This document shows, piece by piece, positions 24,549-32,325 of a stretch of 64,000 nucleotides of DNA. The DNA is from Pseudomonadota bacterium (GTDB taxonomy: Bacteria; Pseudomonadota; Gammaproteobacteria; Burkholderiales; Burkholderiaceae_C). The notes under the pieces are model-generated. The model searched no databases. It worked only from the letters and a program-made list of their open reading frames with translations, and had not been told where the DNA came from. The DNA is taken from the NCBI GenBank assembly GCA_020161065.1, contig JAIUPH010000028.1:186001-250000 (forward strand). The letters run 5' to 3'. The translations under genes and the position numbers were made by a program. Numbering within the stretch: position 1 is the first letter of the stretch; each line of letters begins with the position of its first letter.

Positions 24549-26293
24549 TGAACGCGCGCGCCGTCGACCACGAGGTCGTCATCGTCGGCCTCGGCCCCAC
24601 GGGCCTGGTGCTGGCGCACGCGCTGGGGCAGCGCGGCATCGACGTCCTCGTGCTCGAGCGCGAGCCGGCGTTCTACGGCAACGCGCGCGCCGTCTACACC
24701 GACGGCGAGTGCCTGCGCATCTTCCAGTCGCTGGGCCTCGCCGACGCGCTGCAGGCCGACATGCTGGAAGACGTGCCGGTGCAGATGGTGCTGGCCGACG
24801 GTTCGTGCCTCGTGTCGACCCGCAACCCCGACCGCCCGCACGGCTGGGCGGCGAGCAACTTCTTCTACCAGCCCTTCCTGGAAACGACGCTCGCCGATGC
24901 CCTGGCGCGCCATCCGCACGTGAAGCTGCTGCGCGGCCGCTCGGTGGTCGGTTTCGAGCAGGACGCCGACGGCGTCGACGTCGCCCACGTGGCCAGCCGC
25001 GGCAGCGGCTACGGCCGCACCGACGACGAAACGCCATCCGCTGACATACCCGTCCACGTGAGGGCACGCTTCCTGGTCGGCGCCGACGGCGGCCGCAGCT
25101 TCGTGCGGACGCAGCTGGGCATCGCGATGAGCGGGCGCTCGTTCCCGACGCCCTGGCTGGTGGTCGACATCAAGGCGAAGAACGGGCTCGACGGGCTGCG
25201 CCACGTGCCCTATTTCTCCTTCGTCTGCGACCCCGAGTGCCCGACCGTGAACTGCGTGCAGCCGCAGGGCCACCACCGCTTCGAGTTCATGCTGCCCGCG
25301 GGCCAGACGCGCGAGGCGATGGAAGCGCCCGACAGCGTGCGCCGCCACCTGGCGCGCCACGTCGACGTCGAGCGCTTCGACGTGCTGCGCCAGCTCGTCT
25401 ACACCTTCAACGCGCTGGTCGCCGAGCGCTGGCGCGACCGTCGCGTGCTGCTGGCGGGTGATGCCGCGCACATGACGCCGCAATTCATCGGCCAGGGCAT
25501 GAATGCCGGCGTGCGGGATGCGCACAACCTGGGCTGGAAGCTGCATGCCGTGCTGCGCGGGCTGGCCGCCGAGACGCTGCTCGACAGCTACGAAGCCGAG
25601 CGCCGGCCGCACGTGACGGCGATGATTCGCGAAGCCGTGCGCATCAAGGACCTCGTCTCGCTGCGCAGTCCGCTCGGCGCCGCCGTGCGCAACGTGATGA
25701 TGCGCACGCTCGTGCGCACGCCGCGCATCGGTCGCCTCTTCACGCGCGGCGAGCTGATCCCCAAGCCGGTGTATCGCCGCGGCAGCTACCTCGGCCTGCC
25801 GCGCCGCGGCTGGCGCGGCCCCGAGGGCACGCTGATGCCGCAGCCGCCGGTGCGCCTGCCCGACGGGCGCCGCCACCGCTTGGACGACTGCACGGGCGCC
25901 GGCTTCCTGCTGCTGGGCGCCGGCACCGACCCGCGCGCGCACCTGGGCAGCGCCGACCGCGCCTGGCTCGACCGCCTCGGCGCGCGGCTGGCGACGATGT
26001 GGCGCTGGGGCGATCGCCCGCAGGGCCGCGACGTCGACCCGGCCTGGCCGCGCGACCTGCTGGAGCTGGAAGACGTCACCGGCGCGTGGCATGCGTGGCT
26101 GCGCCGCTGCGGCGTGCCGCAAGGGCACGTGCTGGTGATCCGGCCCGATCGCTTCGTCTTCGCCGCCGTGCGGCCGGCGCGCCTGGGCGATGCGCTGCAA
26201 CGGCTGCGCGCCGGCATGGGCCGGCCCGCTTCGATCACGCCCCCGTTCCCCCAACCCTCCGAGCCCACCCCATGCATCGCATCATCCGATTGA
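24548..26293 (+). CDS. FAD-dependent monooxygenase (MhpA-like), second copy
   Basis: 581 residues from ATG 24548. Group A flavoprotein with GLGPTG (residues 14-19), GADGGRSFVR, and RVLLAGDAAHMTPQFIGQGMNAG motifs. The sequence is closest in pattern to 3-(3-hydroxyphenyl)propanoate hydroxylase MhpA, including the MTPQFIGQGMNAG segment. It differs clearly from the other hydroxylase in this operon, so the two probably act on different intermediates or rings. The 3' end overlaps the start of the outer-membrane transporter gene by 22 bp. Confidence 0.92.
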   Translation: MNARAVDHEVVIVGLGPTGLVLAHALGQRGIDVLVLEREPAFYGNARAVYTDGECLRIFQSLGLADALQADMLEDVPVQMVLADGSCLVSTRNPDRPHGWAASNFFYQPFLETTLADALARHPHVKLLRGRSVVGFEQDADGVDVAHVASRGSGYGRTDDETPSADIPVHVRARFLVGADGGRSFVRTQLGIAMSGRSFPTPWLVVDIKAKNGLDGLRHVPYFSFVCDPECPTVNCVQPQGHHRFEFMLPAGQTREAMEAPDSVRRHLARHVDVERFDVLRQLVYTFNALVAERWRDRRVLLAGDAAHMTPQFIGQGMNAGVRDAHNLGWKLHAVLRGLAAETLLDSYEAERRPHVTAMIREAVRIKDLVSLRSPLGAAVRNVMMRTLVRTPRIGRLFTRGELIPKPVYRRGSYLGLPRRGWRGPEGTLMPQPPVRLPDGRRHRLDDCTGAGFLLLGAGTDPRAHLGSADRAWLDRLGARLATMWRWGDRPQGRDVDPAWPRDLLELEDVTGAWHAWLRRCGVPQGHVLVIRPDRFVFAAVRPARLGDALQRLRAGMGRPASITPPFPQPSEPTPCIASSD

Positions 26294-27360
26294 GCACCCT
26301 CGCCGGCCTCGGCCTCGCCGCCGGCGCCAGCCTCGCCGCCGAAGGCTTCCAGGTTCGCTACAACATCGCCGGCAGCCTGGGCGGCGAAGTCTTCGCGCCG
26401 CCCGAGCAGACCGGCCTGGCCGGCGGCATCGCGCTGACCGATATCGACATCGACAAGGTCACCGGCCACGACGGCAAGCGCCTGACCAGCGGCATTGCCG
26501 GCGGCACGGTGCCGCTGCCGGCGCCGACGCCCGCCGCGCTGTACCCCAGTTATGCCGCCAACACCGCGACCATCGACGGGCGCGGCCGCTTCAAGCTCTA
26601 CAACCTGGCCTTCGGCTACGTCACGAACGAGCGCTACGCCGGCGGCCGTGTGATCCTCGGCATCAATGTGCCCTACGGCGTCAAGACCCAGACCTTCGGC
26701 GTCAGCGCGGCGACGCCGGCGCTGCAGTTCAACCCGGCCATCCCGGCCGCCACGCAGGCCGCCGTGCAGGCGCAGTTCGGCGCCGGCTACCAGGCCGCGC
26801 TGGCGGCGCAGGCGGCGGCCGAGACCGGCCGCACGTCGGGCCTGGGCGACGTGGAACTGCAGGCCGGCTGGCTGTACGTGCAGGACGCCTTGCGCGTGCT
26901 GGCCGGCGCCTCGCTGGTGTTGCCCACCGGCCGCTACGAGGCCGCGGCCGGCCCCGACATCGGCTTCGGCAACTTCTACACCCTGCGCCCGGCGGTGCAG
27001 GTGGGCTACCTCTTCACGCCCGACCTCGCCGGCGCCGTGAAGCTGACGCTCGGCTTCAACACGAAGAACCGCGACAACGACCTGCGCAGCGGCAACTGGG
27101 TGGGCGCGGAAGGCGCGCTGGCGTACAAGACGCCGATCGGCGCGCTCGGCCTGCACACCGTGTGGGTGCGCCAGGTGCAGGACGACAGCGCCAACCCCTG
27201 GGGCGCCAGCCGATTGAGCAGCTCGAACGCCGGCGTCTTTTTCACGACCAAGATCCCCGTCGTCGACGCGGCGCTGACGGTGCAGTGGATGAAGACCTTC
27301 GACTCGCGCAACGCCAAGTCGGGCACCTTCACGCAGGTCCGCGCGGTCAAGGTGTTCTGA
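26272..27360 (+). CDS. outer-membrane transporter, phenol-degradation MetA-like (COG4313 type)
   Basis: 362 residues from ATG 26272 (MHRIIRLSTLAG), with a signal peptide ending near LAAEGF. The remainder is a beta-barrel with alternating aromatic strands (GRFKLYNLAFGYVT, FYTLRPAVQVGYLF, KLTLGFNTKNRDN). The pattern matches the family of putative aromatic-uptake barrels encoded at the end of meta-cleavage operons. It should help a hydrophobic substrate cross the outer membrane. It is the last gene before a new promoter. Confidence 0.82.
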   Translation: MHRIIRLSTLAGLGLAAGASLAAEGFQVRYNIAGSLGGEVFAPPEQTGLAGGIALTDIDIDKVTGHDGKRLTSGIAGGTVPLPAPTPAALYPSYAANTATIDGRGRFKLYNLAFGYVTNERYAGGRVILGINVPYGVKTQTFGVSAATPALQFNPAIPAATQAAVQAQFGAGYQAALAAQAAAETGRTSGLGDVELQAGWLYVQDALRVLAGASLVLPTGRYEAAAGPDIGFGNFYTLRPAVQVGYLFTPDLAGAVKLTLGFNTKNRDNDLRSGNWVGAEGALAYKTPIGALGLHTVWVRQVQDDSANPWGASRLSSSNAGVFFTTKIPVVDAALTVQWMKTFDSRNAKSGTFTQVRAVKVF

Positions 27361-27425
27361 GGGCGGCGCGGCGGGCCTCCAGCCATCGCGGCTAGGAGGC
27401 TGGGCGGCTTCTGCCACGCAGACTG

Positions 27426-27471
27426 CTAGCCGGGAAGGCTAGTGCCGCCGGTGGCCGCGGCCGCCTACAGT
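27426..27471 (+). promoter_or_regulatory. operator/promoter site 1 of the CTAGCC-N5-GGCTAG family
   Basis: A perfect dyad CTAGCC (27426-27431), spacer GGGAA, GGCTAG (27437-27442), then 23 bp to a -10-like TACAGT (27466-27471). The gene start is at 27503. An extra GGCTAG half-site lies upstream at 27390-27395. The same arrangement recurs at three other operon promoters in this window. Confidence 0.7.
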
Positions 27472-27502
27472 GGGCCGTCACCACCACGCTGAAGGGATAC
27501 CG

Positions 27503-28837
27503 ATGACCGAGCCGAACCGCGCGCGGGCCGCGCAGGGCAAGGGCGGCAAGCCGCGCGTCCAGCACCGTCCCTTGACCGACAACGCGGCGCTGCGCGCCGA
27601 GCACGGCATGCCGCAGGTGCTGCGCGCGCCGCGGCCCGACAGCGAGTCGCGCGCCTTCATGCGCCTGGTCAACCTCACCACCTGGCTGCCGATGGAAGCC
27701 CGCTCGGTGCGCACGCAGCGCGCCGTGTGGCGCATGACGGCGCTGGCCATGGGGCGCCGCCCGCACCTGGCGGCCGTGCGCACGCAATGGATTCCCGGCC
27801 CCGGCGGGCCGATCGAGCTGCGCGTCTTCGTGCCCGGGCCGTCGACCCAGCCGCGGCCGGCCTTCCTGTGGTGCCACGGCGGCGGCTTCATGCTCGGCGG
27901 CCCCGAGACCTCGGAGTCGATCTGCCGCAGCATCGCGAGCATTGCCGGCTGCATCGTCATCGCCGTGCGCTACCGGCTGGCGCCCGAGCACGACCTGTTC
28001 GCCAGCCGCGAGGACTTCCTCGCCGCGCTGCATTGGGTGCATGCCCACGGCGCCAGCCTGGGCATCGACGTCGAGCGGCTGGCGATCGGCGGCGACTCGG
28101 CCGGCGGCAACGTCACCGCCGCCGTCGCCCAACGCGTGACGCAAGCCGGCGGCCCGAAGCTGGCGCTGCAGGTGCTGGTCTACCCGGCCACCGACCTGTC
28201 GCACCGCTTCGAATCGCTGGCCGAGAACGCCAGCGGCTACGTGCTGACGCAGAAGGTGGCCGACCGCATCGGCCAGATCATCAACATCCCGCCCAATGCC
28301 GACGATCCCTGGCTGTCGCCGCGGCGCAACCCCTGGCTGCACGACCTGCCGCCGGCGCTGGTGCTGAGCGCCGGCTTCGACCCCATCCGCGACGACGCGC
28401 TCGACTACAGCGCGCGCCTGCGCGCCGCCGGCGTGCCGGTGCAGCTGCTGCACTATGCCGGGCAGTTCCACGGCTTCCTGAACTTCGACTCGATCATCGG
28501 CGCCGCGCGCGACGCGCTGCAGCGCGTGGCCGTCGCGCTGGCCGCGGCCTTCGACGGCCGGCCGCTGGAAGACCAGACCATCGAGATCGCCGAGCGCGCC
28601 GGCGCGCGCCGCTCGAAGCTGGCCGCCGCCGCCGGCGAACTGGCGCAGACCACGCTGACCGCCTGCGTGATGGCCGGGCGCTGGCACTTCACGCTGCTCG
28701 GCCAGTTCGCGCGGCGCTCGCGCGATGCGGCGCAGCTGCTGCGCGACACCGGCATCGTGGCCGACCTGACGGCGCGGCGCAGCATGGTGGCCAACGTCGA
28801 GCGCCTGAGCGCGCGCCACACCTACCCGTCGACCTGA
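27503..28837 (+). CDS. HSL-family alpha/beta hydrolase (esterase) with C-terminal extension
   Basis: 444 residues from ATG 27503 (MTEPNRARAAQ). Hormone-sensitive-lipase-type esterase: oxyanion HGGG at 125-128, nucleophile S199 in GDSAGG, Asp in SAGFDPIRDD, His in YAGQFHGFLNF. Typical members are 300-350 residues. Here about 100 further residues after the hydrolase fold form a helical segment (ERAGARRSKLAAAAGELAQT and onward), possibly phasin-like. The gene opens an operon with a PhaR/PhaE-like protein and a PHA synthase, so the substrate may be a polyester or a hydroxyacyl ester. Signal peptide absent. Confidence 0.88.
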   Translation: MTEPNRARAAQGKGGKPRVQHRPLTDNAALRAEHGMPQVLRAPRPDSESRAFMRLVNLTTWLPMEARSVRTQRAVWRMTALAMGRRPHLAAVRTQWIPGPGGPIELRVFVPGPSTQPRPAFLWCHGGGFMLGGPETSESICRSIASIAGCIVIAVRYRLAPEHDLFASREDFLAALHWVHAHGASLGIDVERLAIGGDSAGGNVTAAVAQRVTQAGGPKLALQVLVYPATDLSHRFESLAENASGYVLTQKVADRIGQIINIPPNADDPWLSPRRNPWLHDLPPALVLSAGFDPIRDDALDYSARLRAAGVPVQLLHYAGQFHGFLNFDSIIGAARDALQRVAVALAAAFDGRPLEDQTIEIAERAGARRSKLAAAAGELAQTTLTACVMAGRWHFTLLGQFARRSRDAAQLLRDTGIVADLTARRSMVANVERLSARHTYPST

Positions 28838-28850
28838 GGAGCACGCGACG

Positions 28851-29429
28851 ATGCCCCGCCGCCCCGCCCCTGCCAAGGCGGCGCCGAAGCGCGCCGCCGC
28901 GGCCGCAGGCGCCGCCGCCACCGCCCCGAAAGGCGCGAAAGGCGCGAATGGCGCCGGCCGGGTGGCGGGCCGCGCGCTCGACCCGCTGCTGCACTGGCGC
29001 GAGCTGCTCACGAAGACCGAGTTCGGCGTCAACAAGCTGGCGCAGCACGAGCTGGAAAGCGGCCGCCTGTCGCCGCTGATCGGCGAGGCGCTGGGCGTGA
29101 TGGTGGGCCTGCGCCACCTCGGCATGCAGTTCCTGGCGCGCGTGTACCTCACGCTCGACCTGCCCAGCCGCAGCGAGTTGCAGACGCTGGGCGCCGCTGT
29201 GCGGCGGCTGGAAGACAAGCTGGAGCTGCTGCTGCCCACCCCGCCGCTGCCCGGTCCGCGGCCCGCGCGCACGCGGCAGGCTCCGCCGCCGGCCGCATCG
29301 GCTGCCGCGCCGACAACCGCACCGACAACCGCGCCGGCCACCGCGCCGGCCAGCACGCCTGCAAAGCCGCCGCCCGCCGCAACCCGAGCGCCGCGCCGGA
29401 CGGCGGCACGCGCCGCGCGCAAGGGCTGA
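28851..29429 (+). CDS. PhaR/PhaE-like PHA synthase partner (phasin-like small protein)
   Basis: 192 residues. Low-complexity Ala/Lys/Pro-rich tails (1-40 and 129-192) flank a helical core (42-128). The core ends with LDLPSRSELQTLGAAVRR then LEDKLE, which resembles the C-terminal 'PTRxE...LE' signature of PhaE and PhaR, the second subunits of class III and IV PHA synthases. Position immediately before a PhaC-type gene (4-bp gap) supports this. The basic Ala/Pro-rich tail also resembles histone-like tails of PhaF/PhaM phasins that bind DNA and granules. No enzyme motif is present. The role is inferred from motif and context. Confidence 0.65.
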   Translation: MPRRPAPAKAAPKRAAAAAGAAATAPKGAKGANGAGRVAGRALDPLLHWRELLTKTEFGVNKLAQHELESGRLSPLIGEALGVMVGLRHLGMQFLARVYLTLDLPSRSELQTLGAAVRRLEDKLELLLPTPPLPGPRPARTRQAPPPAASAAAPTTAPTTAPATAPASTPAKPPPAATRAPRRTAARAARKG

Positions 29430-29433
29430 CGCG

Positions 29434-30513
29434 ATGAACGCACCCTCCCCCGCCGATCCGTCGGTCGTGCAGCGGCTGCGCGGCGAAGTCGACAAGCTGA
29501 TCCAGCGCAGCCTGAAGGGCTTCGAGTACCTGACCTCGCCGGCGCCGCCGATCGGCGCCACGCCGCGCACCGAGATCCACCGCCGCGGCACGCTCAGCCT
29601 GCTGCACTACCACGCGCTGACCGACGAGGTCTACCGCGTGCCGCTGCTGTTCGTGATGGCGACCACCAACAAGTGCGACATCTTCGACCTGGCGCCGGGC
29701 TTCAGCCTGATCGAGTTCCTCGCCAAGCGCGGCTACGACGTCTACGTGATGGACTGGAACCCGCCCGGCCCCGACGAGAACCGGCTGCGCATCGACGACT
29801 ACGTGCTCGACTTCATTCCCGACTGCGTGCGCCGCGTGCAGCAGGACTCGGGCGTCGACGACGTCACCGTGGTCGGCTACTGCATGGGCGGCGTGCTGGC
29901 GACGATCTATGCCGCGCTGCACGCCGGCGGCCCCATGAAGAACCTGGTCGGCTTCACGGTGCCGATCGACTTCCGCCAGCTGAAGGTCTTCCAGGCGATG
30001 TCCGATCCACGCCACTTCGACGTCGACCGCCTGATCGATTCGCTCGGCCAGATGCCGCCGGACCTGATCAAGAGCGCCTTCAACGCGATCCGCCCGGCCG
30101 GCGCGCTGGCTTCGCAGATCCGGCTGTGGGACAACATGTGGAACGACGCCTACGTCAAGAGCTACCGCATGATGGAGCGCTTCGGCACCGACACCTTGCC
30201 GCTGGCCGGCGAATACTTCCGCCAGACGGTCAAGCAACTGGTGTGGAAGAACGCGCTGCACGAAGGCACGCTGCGCATCGGCGGCCGGCCGGTGCGGCTG
30301 CAGAACATCACGGTCCCCGTGCTCAGCATGGTGGCCCAGCACGACCACATCGTGCCGGCGGCGGCGGCGGCGCCGCTGCTCGAACAGGTGCGCTCCACCG
30401 ACAAGCAGCAGATCGTGCTGCCCGGTGGCCACGTCAGCCTGGTGGCGGGGCCCAACGCCGTCACGCGCATGTGGCCGGCGCTCGATCAATGGCTGGCAAC
30501 GAGGTCGACATGA
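29434..30513 (+). CDS. phaC: poly(3-hydroxyalkanoate) synthase, class III/IV PhaC type
   Basis: 359 residues, the length of class III/IV PhaC and much shorter than class I enzymes (about 570-600) usual in Burkholderiales. The catalytic triad is complete: C150 in the lipase-box variant GYCMGG, D304 in AQHDHIVP, H333 in GGHVSLVAG. The conserved YVMDWNPPGPDENRL and IRLWDNMWND segments are recognisable. It polymerises 3-hydroxyacyl-CoA, usually with a PhaE or PhaR partner, for which the preceding gene is a candidate. The stop overlaps the next ATG by 4 bp. Confidence 0.88.
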   Translation: MNAPSPADPSVVQRLRGEVDKLIQRSLKGFEYLTSPAPPIGATPRTEIHRRGTLSLLHYHALTDEVYRVPLLFVMATTNKCDIFDLAPGFSLIEFLAKRGYDVYVMDWNPPGPDENRLRIDDYVLDFIPDCVRRVQQDSGVDDVTVVGYCMGGVLATIYAALHAGGPMKNLVGFTVPIDFRQLKVFQAMSDPRHFDVDRLIDSLGQMPPDLIKSAFNAIRPAGALASQIRLWDNMWNDAYVKSYRMMERFGTDTLPLAGEYFRQTVKQLVWKNALHEGTLRIGGRPVRLQNITVPVLSMVAQHDHIVPAAAAAPLLEQVRSTDKQQIVLPGGHVSLVAGPNAVTRMWPALDQWLATRST

Positions 30514-31112
30514 ATCACGCTGAATCCCGACGTTATCCGCGCAGCCTTGCGCTGGGCGAGGCCACCGTGCAGATCGAGCCGCTGACGCCGGCCGACGCCG
30601 GCGCGCTGGATGCCTTCGTGCAGGCGCTGCCGGTGCAAGACCTGTTGTTCGTGCGCCGCGACCTCAGCCACCCCAAGGTGCGCGAAAGCTGGCTCGCCGC
30701 CGTCGCCAGCGGCGAGATCACGAGCCTGGCCGCGCGCTGCAACGGCGAACTGGTCGGCTGCACGGCCATCGTCAGCGACCCGCTGTCGTGGTCGCGCCAC
30801 GTCGGCGAGCTGCGCGTGCTGGTGGCGCCCGCCTGGCGCGGCCGCGGCCTCGGCCGCGCACTGATCCAGGAGAACTTCGCGCTCGCGCTCGGCCAGGGGC
30901 TGGCCAAGCTGTGCGTGACGATGACGGTCGACCAGCGCGCGGCGATCGCCGTGTTCGAGGAACTCGGCTTTCGCGCCGAGGCGGTGCTGCGCAGCCACGT
31001 CAAGGACCGCGACGGCCAGGCCTTCGACCTGGCCATCCTCAGCCACGACGTGGCAGAAGTGCAGGGCCGGCTGGAGCTGTACGGCGTGAGCCAGGCGCTG
31101 CAGACTTCGTAA
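30510..31112 (+). CDS. GNAT-family N-acetyltransferase
   Basis: 200 residues from ATG 30510 (MNHAESRRYPRSL). The GNAT fold is shown by the acetyl-CoA-binding motif A: LRVLVAPAWRGRGLGRALIQ (about 98-117), followed by VTMTVDQRAAIAVFEELGF. The start overlaps phaC by 4 bp (ATGA), so it is in the same operon. The acceptor substrate (amine, protein or small molecule) cannot be predicted. Confidence 0.88.
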   Translation: MNHAESRRYPRSLALGEATVQIEPLTPADAGALDAFVQALPVQDLLFVRRDLSHPKVRESWLAAVASGEITSLAARCNGELVGCTAIVSDPLSWSRHVGELRVLVAPAWRGRGLGRALIQENFALALGQGLAKLCVTMTVDQRAAIAVFEELGFRAEAVLRSHVKDRDGQAFDLAILSHDVAEVQGRLELYGVSQALQTS

Positions 31113-31173
31113 GCACCCATCCGCAAGCGCCCCCACCCGGGGCCGCGATCATCAACCCCCGAGCGAGCGTTCC

Positions 31174-32283
31174 ATGCAGATCCGTTCCAAGGCCGTCGTC
31201 TACCGCGCCGGCGCCGCCACCGTCGCCGTCGAAGACATCGTCGTCGACCCGCCCGGCGCCGACGAAGTGCAGATCCAGGTCAGTGCCTGCGGCGTGTGCC
31301 ACAGCGACCTTTCGGTGACCAACGGCACGCTGCCGTTGCCGCCGCCGATCGTGCTGGGCCACGAGGCGGCCGGCGTCATCACCCGCGTCGGCCCCGGCGT
31401 CAGCGACCTGCAGCTGGGCGATCACGTGATCGTCAACTTCATCGCCAGCTGCGGCCACTGCCGCTACTGCGCCACCGGCCGGCCGAACCTGTGCGACCAC
31501 GGCGGGATGTCGGCGCTGACGCCGGCCGGCGGCGCGGTGCGCACCTGGGATGCCGACGGCCAGCCGCTGAACGTGATGACCGGCTGCGGCGTGATGGCCG
31601 AGCACGCCACGCTGCACAAGAACAACGTCGTGAAGATCGACGCCCAGGCGCCGCTGGACCGCTGCGCGCTGATCGGCTGCGGCGTGATGACGGGCTGGGG
31701 CGCCGCCTGCAACACCGCCAAGGTGCAGCCCGGCTCGGTCTGCGTCGTGTTCGGCGCCGGCGGCGTGGGCTTGAGCGCGATCCAGGGCTGCCAGAACGCC
31801 GGCGCGGCGATGATCGTCGCCGTCGACCGGCTGGCGCACAAGCTCGACATGGCCAGGCTGTTCGGCGCCACCCACGTGGTCGACGCGTCGAAGACCGAGC
31901 AGCTCGTCAAGGACTTGCGCAAGCTCACCGGCGGCGGCGCCGACTATGCGTTCGAATGCGTCGGCTTCGGCGAGATCGTCGCCCAGGCCTACGGTTGCCT
32001 GCGCCGCGGCGGCACGGCGGTGGTCGTCGGCGTCGGCAAGCCGACCGATATGAGCAGCGTGAAGACCGCCTCGCTGGTGCTGGAAGAAAAGGCGCTGATG
32101 GGCAGCTGCTACGGCTCGGCGCGGCCGCGATACGACTTCCCGCGCCTGGTCTCGCTGTACCGCGCCGGGCGGCTCAAGCTCGACGAGCTGATCACGCACC
32201 GCTACCGCATCGACGACGCGGTGCAGGCCTTCGACGACCTGGTGCAGGGGCGCAACGCGCGCGGGTTGATCGTCTTCGATTGA
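31174..32283 (+). CDS. zinc-dependent alcohol dehydrogenase (MDR, class III-like)
   Basis: 369 residues. Catalytic zinc ligands: C in CGVCHSDLS (about residue 38), H in GHEAAG (67-68), and a late Cys in ECVGFGE. The structural zinc lobe is complete (CGHCRYCATGRPNLC, about 93-107). The NAD-binding GAGGVG motif is in VVFGAGGVGLSAIQG. The pattern fits aryl- or alkyl-alcohol dehydrogenases of the NDMA/mycothiol-like or AdhB type. 61 bp separate it from the GNAT gene and a strong terminator follows, so it ends this transcription unit. Confidence 0.93.
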   Translation: MQIRSKAVVYRAGAATVAVEDIVVDPPGADEVQIQVSACGVCHSDLSVTNGTLPLPPPIVLGHEAAGVITRVGPGVSDLQLGDHVIVNFIASCGHCRYCATGRPNLCDHGGMSALTPAGGAVRTWDADGQPLNVMTGCGVMAEHATLHKNNVVKIDAQAPLDRCALIGCGVMTGWGAACNTAKVQPGSVCVVFGAGGVGLSAIQGCQNAGAAMIVAVDRLAHKLDMARLFGATHVVDASKTEQLVKDLRKLTGGGADYAFECVGFGEIVAQAYGCLRRGGTAVVVGVGKPTDMSSVKTASLVLEEKALMGSCYGSARPRYDFPRLVSLYRAGRLKLDELITHRYRIDDAVQAFDDLVQGRNARGLIVFD

Positions 32284-32288
32284 AGGCG

Positions 32289-32320
32289 GCCCTCTCCCAC
32301 GCGTGGGAGAGGGCGCTTTT
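32289..32320 (+). terminator. rho-independent terminator
   Basis: A perfect 12-bp stem GCCCTCTCCCAC / GTGGGAGAGGGC with a 2-base loop (a palindromic ACGCGT apex), followed by GCTTTT. It lies between the 3' ends of the alcohol dehydrogenase (+) and acyl-CoA ligase (-) genes. The T run on plus favours termination of the dehydrogenase operon; the stem could also slow minus-strand transcription. Confidence 0.88.
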
Positions 32321-32325
32321 CGGCC

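Noticed and set aside
29434..30513. Calling the PhaC-like protein a simple hydrolase
   Set aside because: Cys nucleophile in GYCMGG, complete triad and family length favour PHA synthase; classical hydrolases use Ser here.
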